Assembly: GCA_900540455.1 (NCBI GenBank)
Contig: UQGD01000029.1
Location: forward strand, 1 to 27,816
DNA from: an uncultured Faecalibacterium sp.
GTDB taxonomy: Bacteria; Bacillota; Clostridia; Oscillospirales; Ruminococcaceae
Direction of reading: 5' to 3'
DNA: 27,816 nucleotides
Shown: positions 1 to 7,414 of the stretch, one piece after another
Layout: each line of letters opens with the position of its first letter
Numbering within the stretch: position 1 is the stretch's first letter
The notes under the pieces: generated by a model
What the model was told of the DNA's origin: nothing
Databases searched by the model: none
Seen by the model: the letters and a program-made list of their open reading frames with translations, nothing else
Translations under genes and position numbers: made by a program

Positions 1-248
1 TGATCCTGGCGGACGAGCCTACCGGCGCATTGGACAGCCACACCGGCCGGGAAGTGCTGGCCATGCTGCAGCAGCTACACCAGCAGGGCCATACCGTTGT
101 GCTGATCACCCATGACAACTCCATTGCGGTGCAGGCAGAACGGATCATCCGGCTGGAGGACGGGCAGATCGTCTATGATGGAGATGCCCACTCCCCCGAT
201 GCGGTAGTACACTCCGCCTTTGCACCGGAAAGGAGGGAGCAGGCATGA
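1..248 (+). CDS. ABC transporter ATP-binding protein, C-terminal fragment (MacB/LolD type)
   Basis: This is the last ~82 codons of an ABC ATPase whose N-terminal part lies outside the window. The frame opens at base 3 and is readable from the first codon. It shows the Walker B and D-loop stretch ILADEPTGALDS, then the H-loop ITHD near base 110. The ADEPTGALD form is typical of the MacB/LolD/FtsE family of exporters and extruders. Walker A and the signature motif are not visible. The stop codon overlaps the ATG of the next gene (ATGA, 245-248), so the two are translationally coupled, and the neighbour is a MacB-like permease. The likely role is to energise export or extrusion of an amphiphile, peptide or lipoprotein across the membrane. 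The substrate cannot be read from the sequence. The partial state comes from the window edge and is not evidence of gene decay. Confidence 0.93.
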   Translation, partial: ILADEPTGALDSHTGREVLAMLQQLHQQGHTVVLITHDNSIAVQAERIIRLEDGQIVYDGDAHSPDAVVHSAFAPERREQA

Positions 249-1453
249 TGCTGGAGACCTTCCGCCAGGCAGTCCAAAATGTCTGGAGCAACAAACTGCG
301 CAGCTTTTTGACCATGCTGGGCATTATCATCGGCGTGATGGCAGTCATCGTGATCGTGGGTCTGGGCAACGGCATGACCGGAATGTTTACCGACCTGTAC
401 AACACTATGGGTTCCGACCTGCTGGCCATCAACTTATACACCTCCGGGACACGCACCGTATCGGTGGACGAGATGCACCGCCTCATCGAAGCTAAACCGG
501 AGTATTTCCGCTCGCTCTCCCCCATCTACGGCGCCAGCACCCAGATGAAGGTAGGTTCCAAGGAATACCGCTTTACCAGTGTGAGCGGTGTGAACGAAGA
601 TTATCTTACCATTGAAAAATACGACCTGGCCAGCGGCCGCGGCTTGCAGTATGCCGATATCCTGGACACCAAAAGCATCTGTGTTATTGGCGACTACGTC
701 AACCGAGTGATCTTTGGGGGCAACGGCCTGGGACAGACCTTAAAAGTAGGCCCCAATCCGTATCGCGTGGTCGGGGTGCTGCAGCCCAAGACCAAAAACC
801 TTGCGCAGCAGCAGGAAGGCGGCCAGGACGATATGGTCTTTGTGCCGTACAGCACGCTGATGCGCCAGGAGCATCAAAATGTTGTAAATATGTATTATGC
901 CATCCTGGCGGAAGGTGCCGAGACCACCCCCGCCAAGGTCTATCTCCAGACCGAGCTGGAAAAGCGGGTCAGCCGGGATGACTATATCTATGTAGAGAGC
1001 CTGAGCGAGAGCATCCAGATGATGTCCGGCATGATCAACATCATGGTCGGCATCCTCACCGCCATTGCAGGCATCTCCCTGCTGGTAGGCGGCATCGGCA
1101 TCATGAACATCATGCTGGTATCGGTCACCGAACGCACCCGGGAGATAGGCATACGCAAGGCTCTGGGCGCAAAAGAGCGCATCATCCTAACCCAATTTGT
1201 CGTGGAGGCCGCTACCACCTCTGCCCTGGGCGGAAGCCTGGGCATCGCTCTTGGCTATCTGGTCTCCCTGGGCATCAACCAGATCCTGCCCCTGTTTACC
1301 GCCAGCCTGGGGGTGGAGATGAGCGTCTCCCCCTCCTTTGATGCAGCCGCGGTGGCCTTTATGATCTCGGTAGGCATCGGCGTGCTGTTCGGCTATCTGC
1401 CCGCCAAACGCGCTGCACGGCTCAATCCCATTGAGGCACTACGGTATGATTAA
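245..1453 (+). CDS. MacB-like ABC transporter permease (FtsX domain)
   Basis: This 402-residue membrane protein has the MacB layout. A short cytoplasmic start (MMLETFRQAVQNVWSNKLRS) leads into the first membrane helix (about residues 20-45, LTMLGIIIGVMAVIVIVGLG). A large extracytoplasmic MacB_PCD domain follows (about 46-255). The C-terminal FtsX domain has three helices, and the conserved cytoplasmic element SVTERTREIGIRKALGAK lies between the first two. It ends NPIEALRYD, as is usual for the family. A GGAGGG ribosome site lies at 233-238, inside the end of the ATPase gene, and the ATG overlaps its stop. Together the two make an exporter half-system, and any membrane-fusion partner would lie upstream of the window. 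Family assignment is firm. The substrate is unknown, and antimicrobial peptide efflux is only one option. Confidence 0.93.
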   Translation: MMLETFRQAVQNVWSNKLRSFLTMLGIIIGVMAVIVIVGLGNGMTGMFTDLYNTMGSDLLAINLYTSGTRTVSVDEMHRLIEAKPEYFRSLSPIYGASTQMKVGSKEYRFTSVSGVNEDYLTIEKYDLASGRGLQYADILDTKSICVIGDYVNRVIFGGNGLGQTLKVGPNPYRVVGVLQPKTKNLAQQQEGGQDDMVFVPYSTLMRQEHQNVVNMYYAILAEGAETTPAKVYLQTELEKRVSRDDYIYVESLSESIQMMSGMINIMVGILTAIAGISLLVGGIGIMNIMLVSVTERTREIGIRKALGAKERIILTQFVVEAATTSALGGSLGIALGYLVSLGINQILPLFTASLGVEMSVSPSFDAAAVAFMISVGIGVLFGYLPAKRAARLNPIEALRYD

Positions 1454-1490
1454 AAACTCTGACTCCATCCAAAACAGAGAGGAAGAAACC

Positions 1491-3611
1491 ATGAAAAAAC
1501 GTCTTCTCGCATTTTTACTGGCGGTTTGCACTGCATTTTCCATGTTGGTGCTGCCAGCCTCCGCCAGCGGCTCCAATGCAGCAGTCCAGACCGCCATTAC
1601 ATTGGGAGCGCTGACCCCTGACCAGACGGCCAACCTTGCCGCACCCCTGACCCGGGGCCAGTTTGCCCGGATGCTCACTGCATTTTCGGCGCAGCGCAAC
1701 AGCGTCAACACCCAGAACGCCACCGGACGGCTGTATCTGGACCTGGACAGCAGCTCTCCTTATGCCCCTTATGTACGCACTGCCGTGCAGCACGGCTGGA
1801 TGAGCGGTTATGCAGACGGCTCTTTCCGTCCGGAACAAGGGCTGACCCTGGAAGAAGGCTGCACCATGACCCTGCGCCTGCTGGGGTATGATGTAGCCAA
1901 GCTGGGGGGCAGTTTCCCGGATGCACAACTGAACAAAGCCAGCACCTTGGGCCTGCGCAGCGGTCTGACAGCACAAAAAGGCCAGGGGATGACCTTGGAA
2001 CAGGGTGCAGTCCTGCTGTACAACGCCCTGACCGCCCTCAACAGTGAGGGGGCTCCCTACGCCGGCACCCTGGGCCTGACCGTCACCGACGGCAAAGTTG
2101 ACCTGGGCTCGGTGCTGCTCAGCGGGGTGCAGGGGCCTTTTGTGGCCGGAGAGGGCACTACCCTGCCCTTTGCTCCTGCTGCTGCGTACCGCAACGACCA
2201 AGTGACGACCCAGCCCCAGCTTGCCCCCCATGATGTCTACTATTCCAGCGAGACCTCCCGCACGTTGTGGATCTACGACCGAAAAGCCGCAGGCCGCATC
2301 ACGGCGGTCTCCCCCACCGCCAGCGCCCCCACATCGGTGACGGTGGCAGGCACCCAGTACACCATCGCCTCCCCGGCGGCTGCCTATCAGCTGTCCTCCC
2401 TGGCAGGCGGCGGTGTAGGGCAGGCCGTCACTTTGCTGCTGGGCATGGACAACGAGGTCGTCCAGGTACTGACCGGCGAGCAGGCCGACCAAGTATTTTA
2501 CGGCGTGGTGCAGGATTCTGCCCGCACCCTGACCCAGGAGAACGGCGCCAGCGTAGCCCAGGCCGTTACAGTCGCCTGTACCGACGGCGTACAGCGCACC
2601 GTTCATGTAGACCAGCGCACCAACTACCCCGCCGGGTGGCTGGTGGAGCTGTTGGTGGATGAAAACGGTGAGCATCTGCGCTCGCTGGAGACCGCATCCC
2701 TCAATGGGCAGGTCAACGAGAACGGCACTGCCCTGGGCGAGCACCCTTTTGCACAAAACATACAGATCCTGGATACGACAGCGGAGGGTGTGGCTGGGAC
2801 GGTTCGTCCCAGCCGCCTAGCCGGGGCGGGACTTTCCGGCCGGGTACGGTACTACACCACCAATGACAAAGGAGAGATCGACCGTTTGATCCTGAACGAT
2901 GCCACCGGAGACTTGTGGGAGTACGGCGCTCTGGATACGGTGCGGACGATGACCGATGCCGTGGGCGGACAGATCGACCAGGCGCTTCGGGCTGCTGCTC
3001 TGCCCGGCGGAGGGCAATCCTCCGGGCAGCCGGAGCAAAACGAAAGCGCACAGGCTGCGCTGGAGCTTAAAAACATCCTGATGCCCAGCACCAGCGATGT
3101 GCTCTATGGGCTGATCGACGGCAGCATCCTTTCCTCCAGCTGGAACACCCTTTCCGGCAGCACGGGTGCACTGGCTGGGTATGTGCTGCGTCAGACCGGT
3201 GCAGCCGTGGGCGGCACCGCTGGTTCTCTGCTGCAGATGCTGGGCAGCGGCGCAGATTATACCTGCTATGTATCCGGCCAGCCGATGCGGTACCAGACAT
3301 CGGTCAAATACCCCGTGGTAGCCGGAGGCGTCGCCATTGGCAAAGCGCCGGACGGCAAAACCGTGCGCTCTATGGTGCAGCTGGCTCCGGTAATGCTGGA
3401 TCGTCTGGGTCCTGGCTGGGCGATGAGCGGTTCTGCACGGTACGAGACCGCCGATGAAATGCAGGTGTACCTGTGGTCCGGCGGGCAGTATTTCGCCACT
3501 ACCCTGGCACAGGTATCCCCCGAAAATCATCACCTGATCGGCTGGTACGACAGCTTTGGCTGCCCCGCCGGAAAAAAGGTGCGGATCCTGATCGCCGTGG
3601 AAAAGGCTTGA
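1491..3611 (+). CDS. Exported S-layer homology (SLH) domain protein
   Basis: This is a 706-residue secreted protein. The start at 1491 has GAGGAAG just upstream and gives a classical signal peptide (MKKRLLAFLLAVCTAF, cut probably after ASA at residue 25). In-frame ATGs further upstream overlap the permease and lack a ribosome site. Residues 36-66, 80-135 and about 140-190 read as SLH repeats. The clearest is the second, with Y94-V-x-x-A, G102 and GYADGSFRP at 106-114. SLH domains usually bind pyruvylated secondary wall polymer, so the protein is expected to sit on the cell wall. The remaining ~500 residues are rich in Ala, Gly, Thr and Gln, look like beta-structured extracellular modules, and match no family I recognise. 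It lies 37 bases after the permease and probably shares its transcript. A terminator follows. Confidence 0.85.
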   Translation: MKKRLLAFLLAVCTAFSMLVLPASASGSNAAVQTAITLGALTPDQTANLAAPLTRGQFARMLTAFSAQRNSVNTQNATGRLYLDLDSSSPYAPYVRTAVQHGWMSGYADGSFRPEQGLTLEEGCTMTLRLLGYDVAKLGGSFPDAQLNKASTLGLRSGLTAQKGQGMTLEQGAVLLYNALTALNSEGAPYAGTLGLTVTDGKVDLGSVLLSGVQGPFVAGEGTTLPFAPAAAYRNDQVTTQPQLAPHDVYYSSETSRTLWIYDRKAAGRITAVSPTASAPTSVTVAGTQYTIASPAAAYQLSSLAGGGVGQAVTLLLGMDNEVVQVLTGEQADQVFYGVVQDSARTLTQENGASVAQAVTVACTDGVQRTVHVDQRTNYPAGWLVELLVDENGEHLRSLETASLNGQVNENGTALGEHPFAQNIQILDTTAEGVAGTVRPSRLAGAGLSGRVRYYTTNDKGEIDRLILNDATGDLWEYGALDTVRTMTDAVGGQIDQALRAAALPGGGQSSGQPEQNESAQAALELKNILMPSTSDVLYGLIDGSILSSSWNTLSGSTGALAGYVLRQTGAAVGGTAGSLLQMLGSGADYTCYVSGQPMRYQTSVKYPVVAGGVAIGKAPDGKTVRSMVQLAPVMLDRLGPGWAMSGSARYETADEMQVYLWSGGQYFATTLAQVSPENHHLIGWYDSFGCPAGKKVRILIAVEKA

Positions 3612-3632
3612 TCCCCCTCTCCCCTTATACAA

Positions 3633-3667
3633 AAAACAGCCCGGTTCACTGTGAACCGGGCTGTTTT
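3633..3667. terminator. Bidirectional intrinsic terminator between convergent genes
   Basis: A perfect inverted repeat, AAAACAGCCCGGTTCAC (3633-3649) with GTGAACCGGGCTGTTTT (3651-3667), has A-rich and T-rich flanks, so it works on both strands. It sits between the stop of the SLH gene (+) and the stop of the antiporter gene (-), and so can serve both. Confidence 0.9.
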
Positions 3668-3685
3668 CTATCACATCACAGGCGC

Positions 3686-4885
3686 TTACGCCTTTTGTGC
3701 ATCTGCGGGAGCAGGCTGGGCCGGGTCACGGCTAAAGAGCGCTTTCATCACCAGCGGCGTTGACACCGAGGATACCACGATCAGCAAGATGACGGCGGTA
3801 AAATATACCGGCTCCACCACACCGGCGGCCAGGCCTTTCTGGGCCACGATCAGCGCCACCTCACCGCGGGTCATCATACCTACGCCCACCTTGAGGCTGT
3901 CGCTCCAGGAGAAGCGGCAGAGCTTGGCTGCCAGACCGCAGGACAGGATCTTGCTGCCAAGCGCCACCAGCACAAAGCAGACACTGAACAGCAGGATCTC
4001 CGGCGTCAGACCACTGATATCGGTCTTCAGGCCGATGCTGGCAAAGAACACCGGTGCAAACAGCACATAGTTGCTGATGTCCACCCGACGCTCCACATAG
4101 GGGGCGTCATCGATGGAGCAGAGCACGATACCGGCAATATATGCGCCGGTAATGTCCGCAATGCCGAAGTATTCCTCTGCCAGATACGCCATAGCAAAAC
4201 AGAACACCATACTGAGAATGGTAATGCGCTGGGTGTGGGGGTTGCGCTTATCCAGCCACTTCATCCCATAGTGGAACAGCACACCTACGACCAAAGCTGT
4301 AAGGAAGAACAGCACCGTATCCAGCAGCACCTTGCCCAAGCCAGAACCGGTGCCCGAGCTGGCACCCAGCACACAGGTCAGCACCACGATGCCCAGCACG
4401 TCGTCGATCACTGCAGCGCTGACGATGGTGGTGCCCAAAAAGCTTTTCAGCTTGCCCAGCTCCTGCAGCGTGGCCACAGTAATGGACACGCTGGTGGCGG
4501 TCATGATCGTACCGATAAACAAAGCGCGGTAGAATCCATCACTGCCCACGGCCGAAAAACCGTAGAACAGACCGTACAGCAGCGTTCCGCCCGCCATGGG
4601 CACGGCCACACCCATACAGGCCACCAAGGTGGCAATGGGCCCTGCCCGCAGCAGCTCTTTCAGGTTGGTGCCAAGGCCGGTGCTGAACATCAGCAGCACC
4701 ACGCCGATCTCGGCAAAAATAGCAATGGTGTCGCTTGGCTGCACCAGACCCAGCATACAGGGCCCGATCAGCAGACCGGCTATGATCTCTCCCACCACCT
4801 GGGGCGCATGGCACTTGCGGGCCAGCAGACCAAACAATTTTGCTGTAAACATAATGATCGCAAGGTTACGAAACACAGAGCTCAT
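3686..4885 (-). CDS. CPA2-family cation/proton antiporter (KefB/NapA type)
   Basis: This 399-residue integral membrane protein has about 12-13 hydrophobic segments and belongs to the Na_H_Exchanger (CPA2) family. Family marks are VGEIIAGLLIGP (31-42), GVVLLMFSTGLGTNLKELL (61-79) and the paired acidic residues D161-D162 in SAAVIDDVLGIVVL. The paired acidic motif is associated with electrogenic CPA2 exchange. Late in the protein GVGMMTRGEVALIVAQKG is also typical. No RCK/TrkA-N domain follows, so it is a bare transporter that probably exchanges Na+ or K+ for protons. The start at 4885 was chosen because AAGGA lies 7-8 bases upstream. The longer in-frame form (to 4951) has no ribosome site and would add a hydrophilic stretch before the first helix. 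It is a single-gene unit with its own promoter and a shared terminator. Confidence 0.9.
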   Translation of the reverse strand: MSSVFRNLAIIMFTAKLFGLLARKCHAPQVVGEIIAGLLIGPCMLGLVQPSDTIAIFAEIGVVLLMFSTGLGTNLKELLRAGPIATLVACMGVAVPMAGGTLLYGLFYGFSAVGSDGFYRALFIGTIMTATSVSITVATLQELGKLKSFLGTTIVSAAVIDDVLGIVVLTCVLGASSGTGSGLGKVLLDTVLFFLTALVVGVLFHYGMKWLDKRNPHTQRITILSMVFCFAMAYLAEEYFGIADITGAYIAGIVLCSIDDAPYVERRVDISNYVLFAPVFFASIGLKTDISGLTPEILLFSVCFVLVALGSKILSCGLAAKLCRFSWSDSLKVGVGMMTRGEVALIVAQKGLAAGVVEPVYFTAVILLIVVSSVSTPLVMKALFSRDPAQPAPADAQKA

Positions 4886-4933
4886 AAAACCATCCTTCTT
4901 TCCCATTTTTCCTCTGTGAGAACCAGGCACAAC

Positions 4934-4974
4934 AATGGGCGAAATGCCCAATTTTTCGCACTAGTTTTTGTGCA
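4934..4974 (-). promoter_or_regulatory. Structured 5' leader of the antiporter mRNA (class unknown)
   Basis: The antiporter promoter implies a leader of about 90 bases before the ATG. Read on the minus strand it contains two short hairpins: GCAC/GTGC (about 4959-4973) and TGGGC/GCCCA (4936-4950, loop ATTTC in that sense). I do not recognise the RNA class. Regulatory leaders are known ahead of cation transporters, but nothing here matches a specific consensus that I can recall. Confidence 0.3.
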
Positions 4975-4980
4975 ACTCTG

Positions 4981-5009
4981 ATTATAGTACGTCCAGGGCC
5001 AAAATGCAA
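4981..5009 (-). promoter_or_regulatory. Sigma-A promoter of the antiporter gene
   Basis: On the minus strand TTGCAT (5009-5004) is followed after exactly 17 bases by a perfect TATAAT (4986-4981). Transcription would begin near 4974, about 90 bases before the antiporter ATG. Confidence 0.75.
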
Positions 5010-5091
5010 AAGGTTTTTTGAAATTTTTGCTGCATCTTTACATCCGACGCAGATTGTAGTACAAAACCGCTGTATTTTGCTCCGCCGCACC

Positions 5092-5107
5092 CCTATATCA
5101 ATATAGG
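5092..5107. repeat. 16-bp palindrome in the antiporter/rpsF intergenic region
   Basis: CCTATAT (5092-5098), CA, ATATAGG (5101-5107) is a perfect inverted repeat. It lies about 95 bases before the rpsF -35 box and about 85 bases upstream of the antiporter -35 box. It could be a binding site for a dimeric regulator, but no partner is evident. The rest of 5010-5147 shows no gene. Confidence 0.35.
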
Positions 5108-5147
5108 TATACCCGCTTCGGCCTGCTCTGCCGCATTGGCCGCCAAG

Positions 5148-5176
5148 AGAGCGGCTTTGGCGCCGCTCTTGTTTTT
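5148..5176 (+). terminator. Terminator-like hairpin upstream of the rpsF promoter
   Basis: AGAGCGGC (5148-5155) pairs with GCCGCTCT (5162-5169) around a six-base loop. The run TGTTTTT follows to 5176. The shape is that of a plus-strand intrinsic terminator, yet no plus-strand gene ends before it. It may end a small untranslated transcript from the 4990-5140 region or insulate the rpsF promoter. Confidence 0.45.
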
Positions 5177-5200
5177 CGCCCAAGTTTTTGCCGCAAGGGG

Positions 5201-5229
5201 TTGACAAAGCCAATTATCCTTGCTATAAT
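5201..5229 (+). promoter_or_regulatory. Consensus sigma-A promoter of rpsF-ssb-rpsR
   Basis: A perfect -35 box TTGACA (5201-5206) and a perfect -10 box TATAAT (5224-5229) are separated by 17 bases. This is the strongest promoter in the window, as expected for a ribosomal protein operon. Start of transcription is expected near 5236, giving a leader of about 100 bases. Confidence 0.93.
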
Positions 5230-5256
5230 AAATTGCTGTCTGAATAAGACAAGCCG

Positions 5257-5315
5257 CGCAGGGCATCAAACACCCTGCGTACCCTTGGTCCCGGCAAAAG
5301 GCCGGGGCCCTCAAG
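5257..5315 (+). promoter_or_regulatory. Probable S6:S18 ribosomal protein leader (autoregulatory RNA)
   Basis: The rpsF leader has a first hairpin, CGCAGGG (5257-5263) with CCCTGCG (5273-5279). A second hairpin has an outer stem CTTG (5284-5287)/CAAG (5312-5315) and an inner stem CCCGGC (5290-5295)/GCCGGG (5301-5306). These are separated by an asymmetric internal loop with CCC on the 3' side. A hairpin with a C-rich bulge just before rpsF matches what is known of the S6:S18 leader, where the S6-S18 complex binds and represses its own mRNA. The position and architecture are seen. The class assignment is inference from memory. Confidence 0.6.
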
Positions 5316-5337
5316 TCCAAAAGGAGGTGCTACAAAA

Positions 5338-5622
5338 ATGGCAAAGTACGAAACCATGCTGATTACCAGCGCCGCTCTCGACGAGGAGGCTTCCGCCGCT
5401 CTGGTGGGTAAGTTCAAGTCCCTGATCGAGGCCAACGGTACGATCGATTCCATCGACGAGTGGGGCAAGCGCCGTCTGGCCTACCCCATCAACGACGAGG
5501 AGGAGGGCGTCTACACTGTGATCAACTTCACCGCCGAGCCCAGCTTCCCCGCTGAGCTGGACCGTGTGTACAAGATCACTGAGGGCGTCATGCGCAGCCT
5601 GATCATTGCCCACGAGGAGTAA
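5338..5622 (+). CDS. rpsF: 30S ribosomal protein S6
   Basis: This 94-residue protein starts MAKYETMLITSAALDEE and has the S6 hallmark GKRRLAYPINDEEEGVY in the middle, at the usual length of the family (about 95). S6 binds S18 in the platform of the small ribosomal subunit. The start at 5338 has AAGGAGG at 5321-5327. It is the first gene of the widespread bacterial rpsF-ssb-rpsR operon, expressed from a consensus promoter and probably controlled by the structured leader just upstream. There is nothing unusual in the protein. Confidence 0.97.
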   Translation: MAKYETMLITSAALDEEASAALVGKFKSLIEANGTIDSIDEWGKRRLAYPINDEEEGVYTVINFTAEPSFPAELDRVYKITEGVMRSLIIAHEE

Positions 5623-5652
5623 TCTTTTCGTGACCAAAAAGGAGTCTGTGTT

Positions 5653-6129
5653 ATGTTGAACGTTGTAGCCATTATGGGCCGGCTCGTGGCCGACCCCGAA
5701 CTTCGTACTACCCAGACCGGGATCAACGTGGTCAGTTTCCGCATTGCGTGCGACCGCAATTTCGCCCGCCCGGGTGAGCAGCGTCAGGCCGACTTTATTG
5801 ATGTAGTGGCTTGGCGTCAGACCGCAGAGTTTGTTTCTAAGTATTTCCAGAAAGGCAGCCTGATCGCCATTGAAGGCAGCATCCAGTCTCGCCAGTATCA
5901 GGACAAGAACGGCAACAATCGCACTGCGGTGGAGATCGTAGCCAACAATGTCAGCTTTGCAGGCTCCAAGGGCTCGAATCAAGGCGGCGGAGCGTATCAG
6001 AATTCCGCTCCGTCCTACCAGAACCAGGCCCCTGCCCGCCCCGCCGCTGTGGAAGCAGCTCCGAGCTACTCTGCCGGCAGTGCGGACGACTTCGCCGTCA
6101 TTGATGACAGCGATGACCTGCCGTTCTGA
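5653..6129 (+). CDS. ssb: Single-stranded DNA-binding protein
   Basis: This 158-residue protein has an N-terminal OB fold (residues 1 to about 105). It begins MLNVVAIMGRLVADPELR and contains the SSB marks VSFRIACDR and WRQTAEFVSKYFQKGSLIAIEG. A Gln/Asn/Pro/Ala-rich flexible linker of about 40 residues follows, ending in the acidic tip DDSDDLPF. That tip is the conserved docking site for replication and repair partners. It coats single-stranded DNA during replication, recombination and repair. It sits 30 bases after rpsF with an AAAAGGAG ribosome site, and 47 bases before rpsR. The gene order is the standard one, and S6, SSB and S18 are co-expressed. Confidence 0.97.
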   Translation: MLNVVAIMGRLVADPELRTTQTGINVVSFRIACDRNFARPGEQRQADFIDVVAWRQTAEFVSKYFQKGSLIAIEGSIQSRQYQDKNGNNRTAVEIVANNVSFAGSKGSNQGGGAYQNSAPSYQNQAPARPAAVEAAPSYSAGSADDFAVIDDSDDLPF

Positions 6130-6176
6130 CCCCAATACGGTCTGCCGTACAAAAATCCAACAGGAGGTAATAAGCA

Positions 6177-6434
6177 ATGGCTTTTGAAAGAACCGAAGGC
6201 TCTCGCCCCGCGCGCCCCATCCGCCGCGGCCGCAAGAAGGTCTGCAGCTTCTGTGTCGATCGCATCGACACCATCGATTACAAGGACGTGCCCCGTCTGC
6301 GCAAGTATGTCTCTGAGCGTGCGAAGATCATTCCCCGCCGCGTCACCGGCACCTGCGCTTACCATCAGCGTGCACTGACCATCGCCATCAAGCGTGCTCG
6401 TCATGTTGCTCTGATGCCCTACGTCAGCGACTAA
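6177..6434 (+). CDS. rpsR: 30S ribosomal protein S18 (zinc-binding type)
   Basis: This 85-residue S18 has the core IDYKDVPRLRKYVSERAKIIPRRVTGT. It binds S6 on the platform of the 30S subunit. It keeps four likely zinc ligands, C23-x2-C26 and C60-x2-H63, so it is the Zn-ribbon (C+) form. Many bacteria carry a zinc-free paralogue in addition, but none is in the window. The start at 6177 follows an AGGAGG site (6163-6168). The gene closes the rpsF operon and is followed by a strong terminator. Confidence 0.97.
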   Translation: MAFERTEGSRPARPIRRGRKKVCSFCVDRIDTIDYKDVPRLRKYVSERAKIIPRRVTGTCAYHQRALTIAIKRARHVALMPYVSD

Positions 6435-6478
6435 TTTTCGCTAAAAAATAATCCCTTCAAAATAATCAGCAATCAGCA

Positions 6479-6517
6479 AAACGCCCTTCGCTGCCGACAC
6501 AGCGAAGGGCGTTTTTT
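6479..6517 (+). terminator. Intrinsic terminator of the rpsF operon
   Basis: AAACGCCCTTCGCTG (6479-6493) pairs perfectly with CAGCGAAGGGCGTTT (6500-6514) around a six-base loop, and T residues run to 6517. The next start codon is only 31 bases further. The following kinase gene therefore either has its promoter inside 6435-6478, with this hairpin in its leader, or depends on read-through. Confidence 0.92.
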
Positions 6518-6548
6518 CTCACCATCTTTCTGTAAGGAGGCTGTTCCC

Positions 6549-7145
6549 ATGGTATTATCTCTGCAAGGATGCATGGCTGTGGGCAAAACCACTGCCGCCC
6601 GCTATCTGCAACGCCATACCCCTCAGGTACAGGTGTTTTTTGAGTCCACCGGCGATGTGATCCAGCAAGTGCGCAGCCGTCAGCTGGACAAAAAACAGTA
6701 TCCAGACTACATTGAGATCCAAAAACTTTGGCTGTCCAACGAGGTGCGCCGCTGGGAGCAAGCCGTGCAATACCCCTGCAGTGTGCTGGATTTTGGTGCG
6801 GAGGAGATCGAGTTTTATACCCTGCACTACCCCCAGAGCATCGGCCAGAATTGGGAGGTCGATCGTCCCTTACACAAGGAGCTTGCCGCTGTGCGGCGCT
6901 GCATGCCTGACCGCATCCTTTTTCTGGATGCCTCGGGCACTGTGCTCCGTGCCCGAAAAGAGGCCGATGCCACACGCTCCCGGGAGTTTTTTGACCACTA
7001 CATCACCCATATGCTGCCCCTTAAACGGGCTTGGTTCGCCCAGAAAAATAACGTGGACTGGCTGTCGGTGGACACACTCACACCGGAACAGGTTGGCCGC
7101 AGCGTACAGGATTGGTGCTTGGACTGCCTCCGCCGGGCAGAATGA
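6549..7145 (+). CDS. Small P-loop kinase-like NTPase (deoxynucleoside/nucleoside kinase fold), unassigned
   Basis: This 198-residue soluble protein has Walker A GCMAVGKT at residues 7-14 directly after a first beta strand (VLSLQ). Later come SVLDFGAEEIEFYTLHYP (about 76-93) and RILFLDASGTVLRARKEADATRSREFF (about 119-145). The second stretch resembles the LID region of nucleoside kinases: a hydrophobic strand, D, then an Arg-rich helix. The size and order fit a deoxynucleoside kinase or adenylate-kinase-like ATPase. The substrate is not readable, so no name is given. The start at 6549 has TAAGGAGG 8 bases upstream. It stands alone between two terminators, so genomic context gives no help. Confidence 0.7.
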   Translation: MVLSLQGCMAVGKTTAARYLQRHTPQVQVFFESTGDVIQQVRSRQLDKKQYPDYIEIQKLWLSNEVRRWEQAVQYPCSVLDFGAEEIEFYTLHYPQSIGQNWEVDRPLHKELAAVRRCMPDRILFLDASGTVLRARKEADATRSREFFDHYITHMLPLKRAWFAQKNNVDWLSVDTLTPEQVGRSVQDWCLDCLRRAE

Positions 7146-7171
7146 TCCCCCCTGCCCTATGCAATTCTGCT

Positions 7172-7205
7172 ATCCCCGCATCCGATCGGATGCGGGGATT
7201 TTTTT
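7172..7205 (+). terminator. Intrinsic terminator of the kinase gene
   Basis: ATCCCCGCATCCGA (7172-7185) is followed directly by its perfect complement TCGGATGCGGGGAT (7186-7199) and seven T residues to 7205. In RNA the central CGATCG forms the loop. The palindrome begins about 27 bases after the stop codon. Confidence 0.92.
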
Positions 7206-7322
7206 CCGCCTTGATCCCGCATTAAAAAGGTTACAAAAGGGTACGGATGCACCCGGCATCTACTTACATTCCCGGTAATCGCCGGAAAATATCCGTATTT
7301 TCGCCCGCAGGTCAGATCAATC

Positions 7323-7364
7323 TGCACAAAAAGCGGCCGGTGTAATTTTCTATTTGCACAAAAA
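7323..7364 (+). repeat. Direct repeat TGCACAAAAA upstream of the lacI-type gene
   Basis: The ten-base word TGCACAAAAA occurs at 7323-7332 and again at 7355-7364, 32 bases apart (about three helical turns) and just upstream of the -35 box at 7378. The spacing would put both copies on the same face of the helix, as for a regulator site. The rest of 7206-7377 shows no gene. Confidence 0.35.
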
Positions 7365-7377
7365 TACCATTTGGTTC

Positions 7378-7406
7378 TTGATTATTTTGCTCGGATGTGC
7401 CATACT
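7378..7406 (+). promoter_or_regulatory. Probable promoter of the glucan-uptake locus
   Basis: TTGATT (7378-7383) and CATACT (7401-7406) are 17 bases apart. They lie about 85 bases before the LacI-family start codon and directly before the candidate operators. No comparable promoter is visible between the regulator gene and the binding-protein gene, so this one may drive the whole locus. Confidence 0.5.
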
Positions 7407-7414
7407 AAAGCCAC

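Noticed and set aside
1515..2756. 413-codon minus-strand frame inside the SLH gene
   Set aside because: It is antisense to a gene with a signal peptide and SLH motifs, has no ribosome site, and is low-complexity and Gln/Gly-rich.
4886..4951. Longer antiporter start
   Set aside because: It lacks a ribosome site and adds a hydrophilic extension. AAGGA stands just before 4885.
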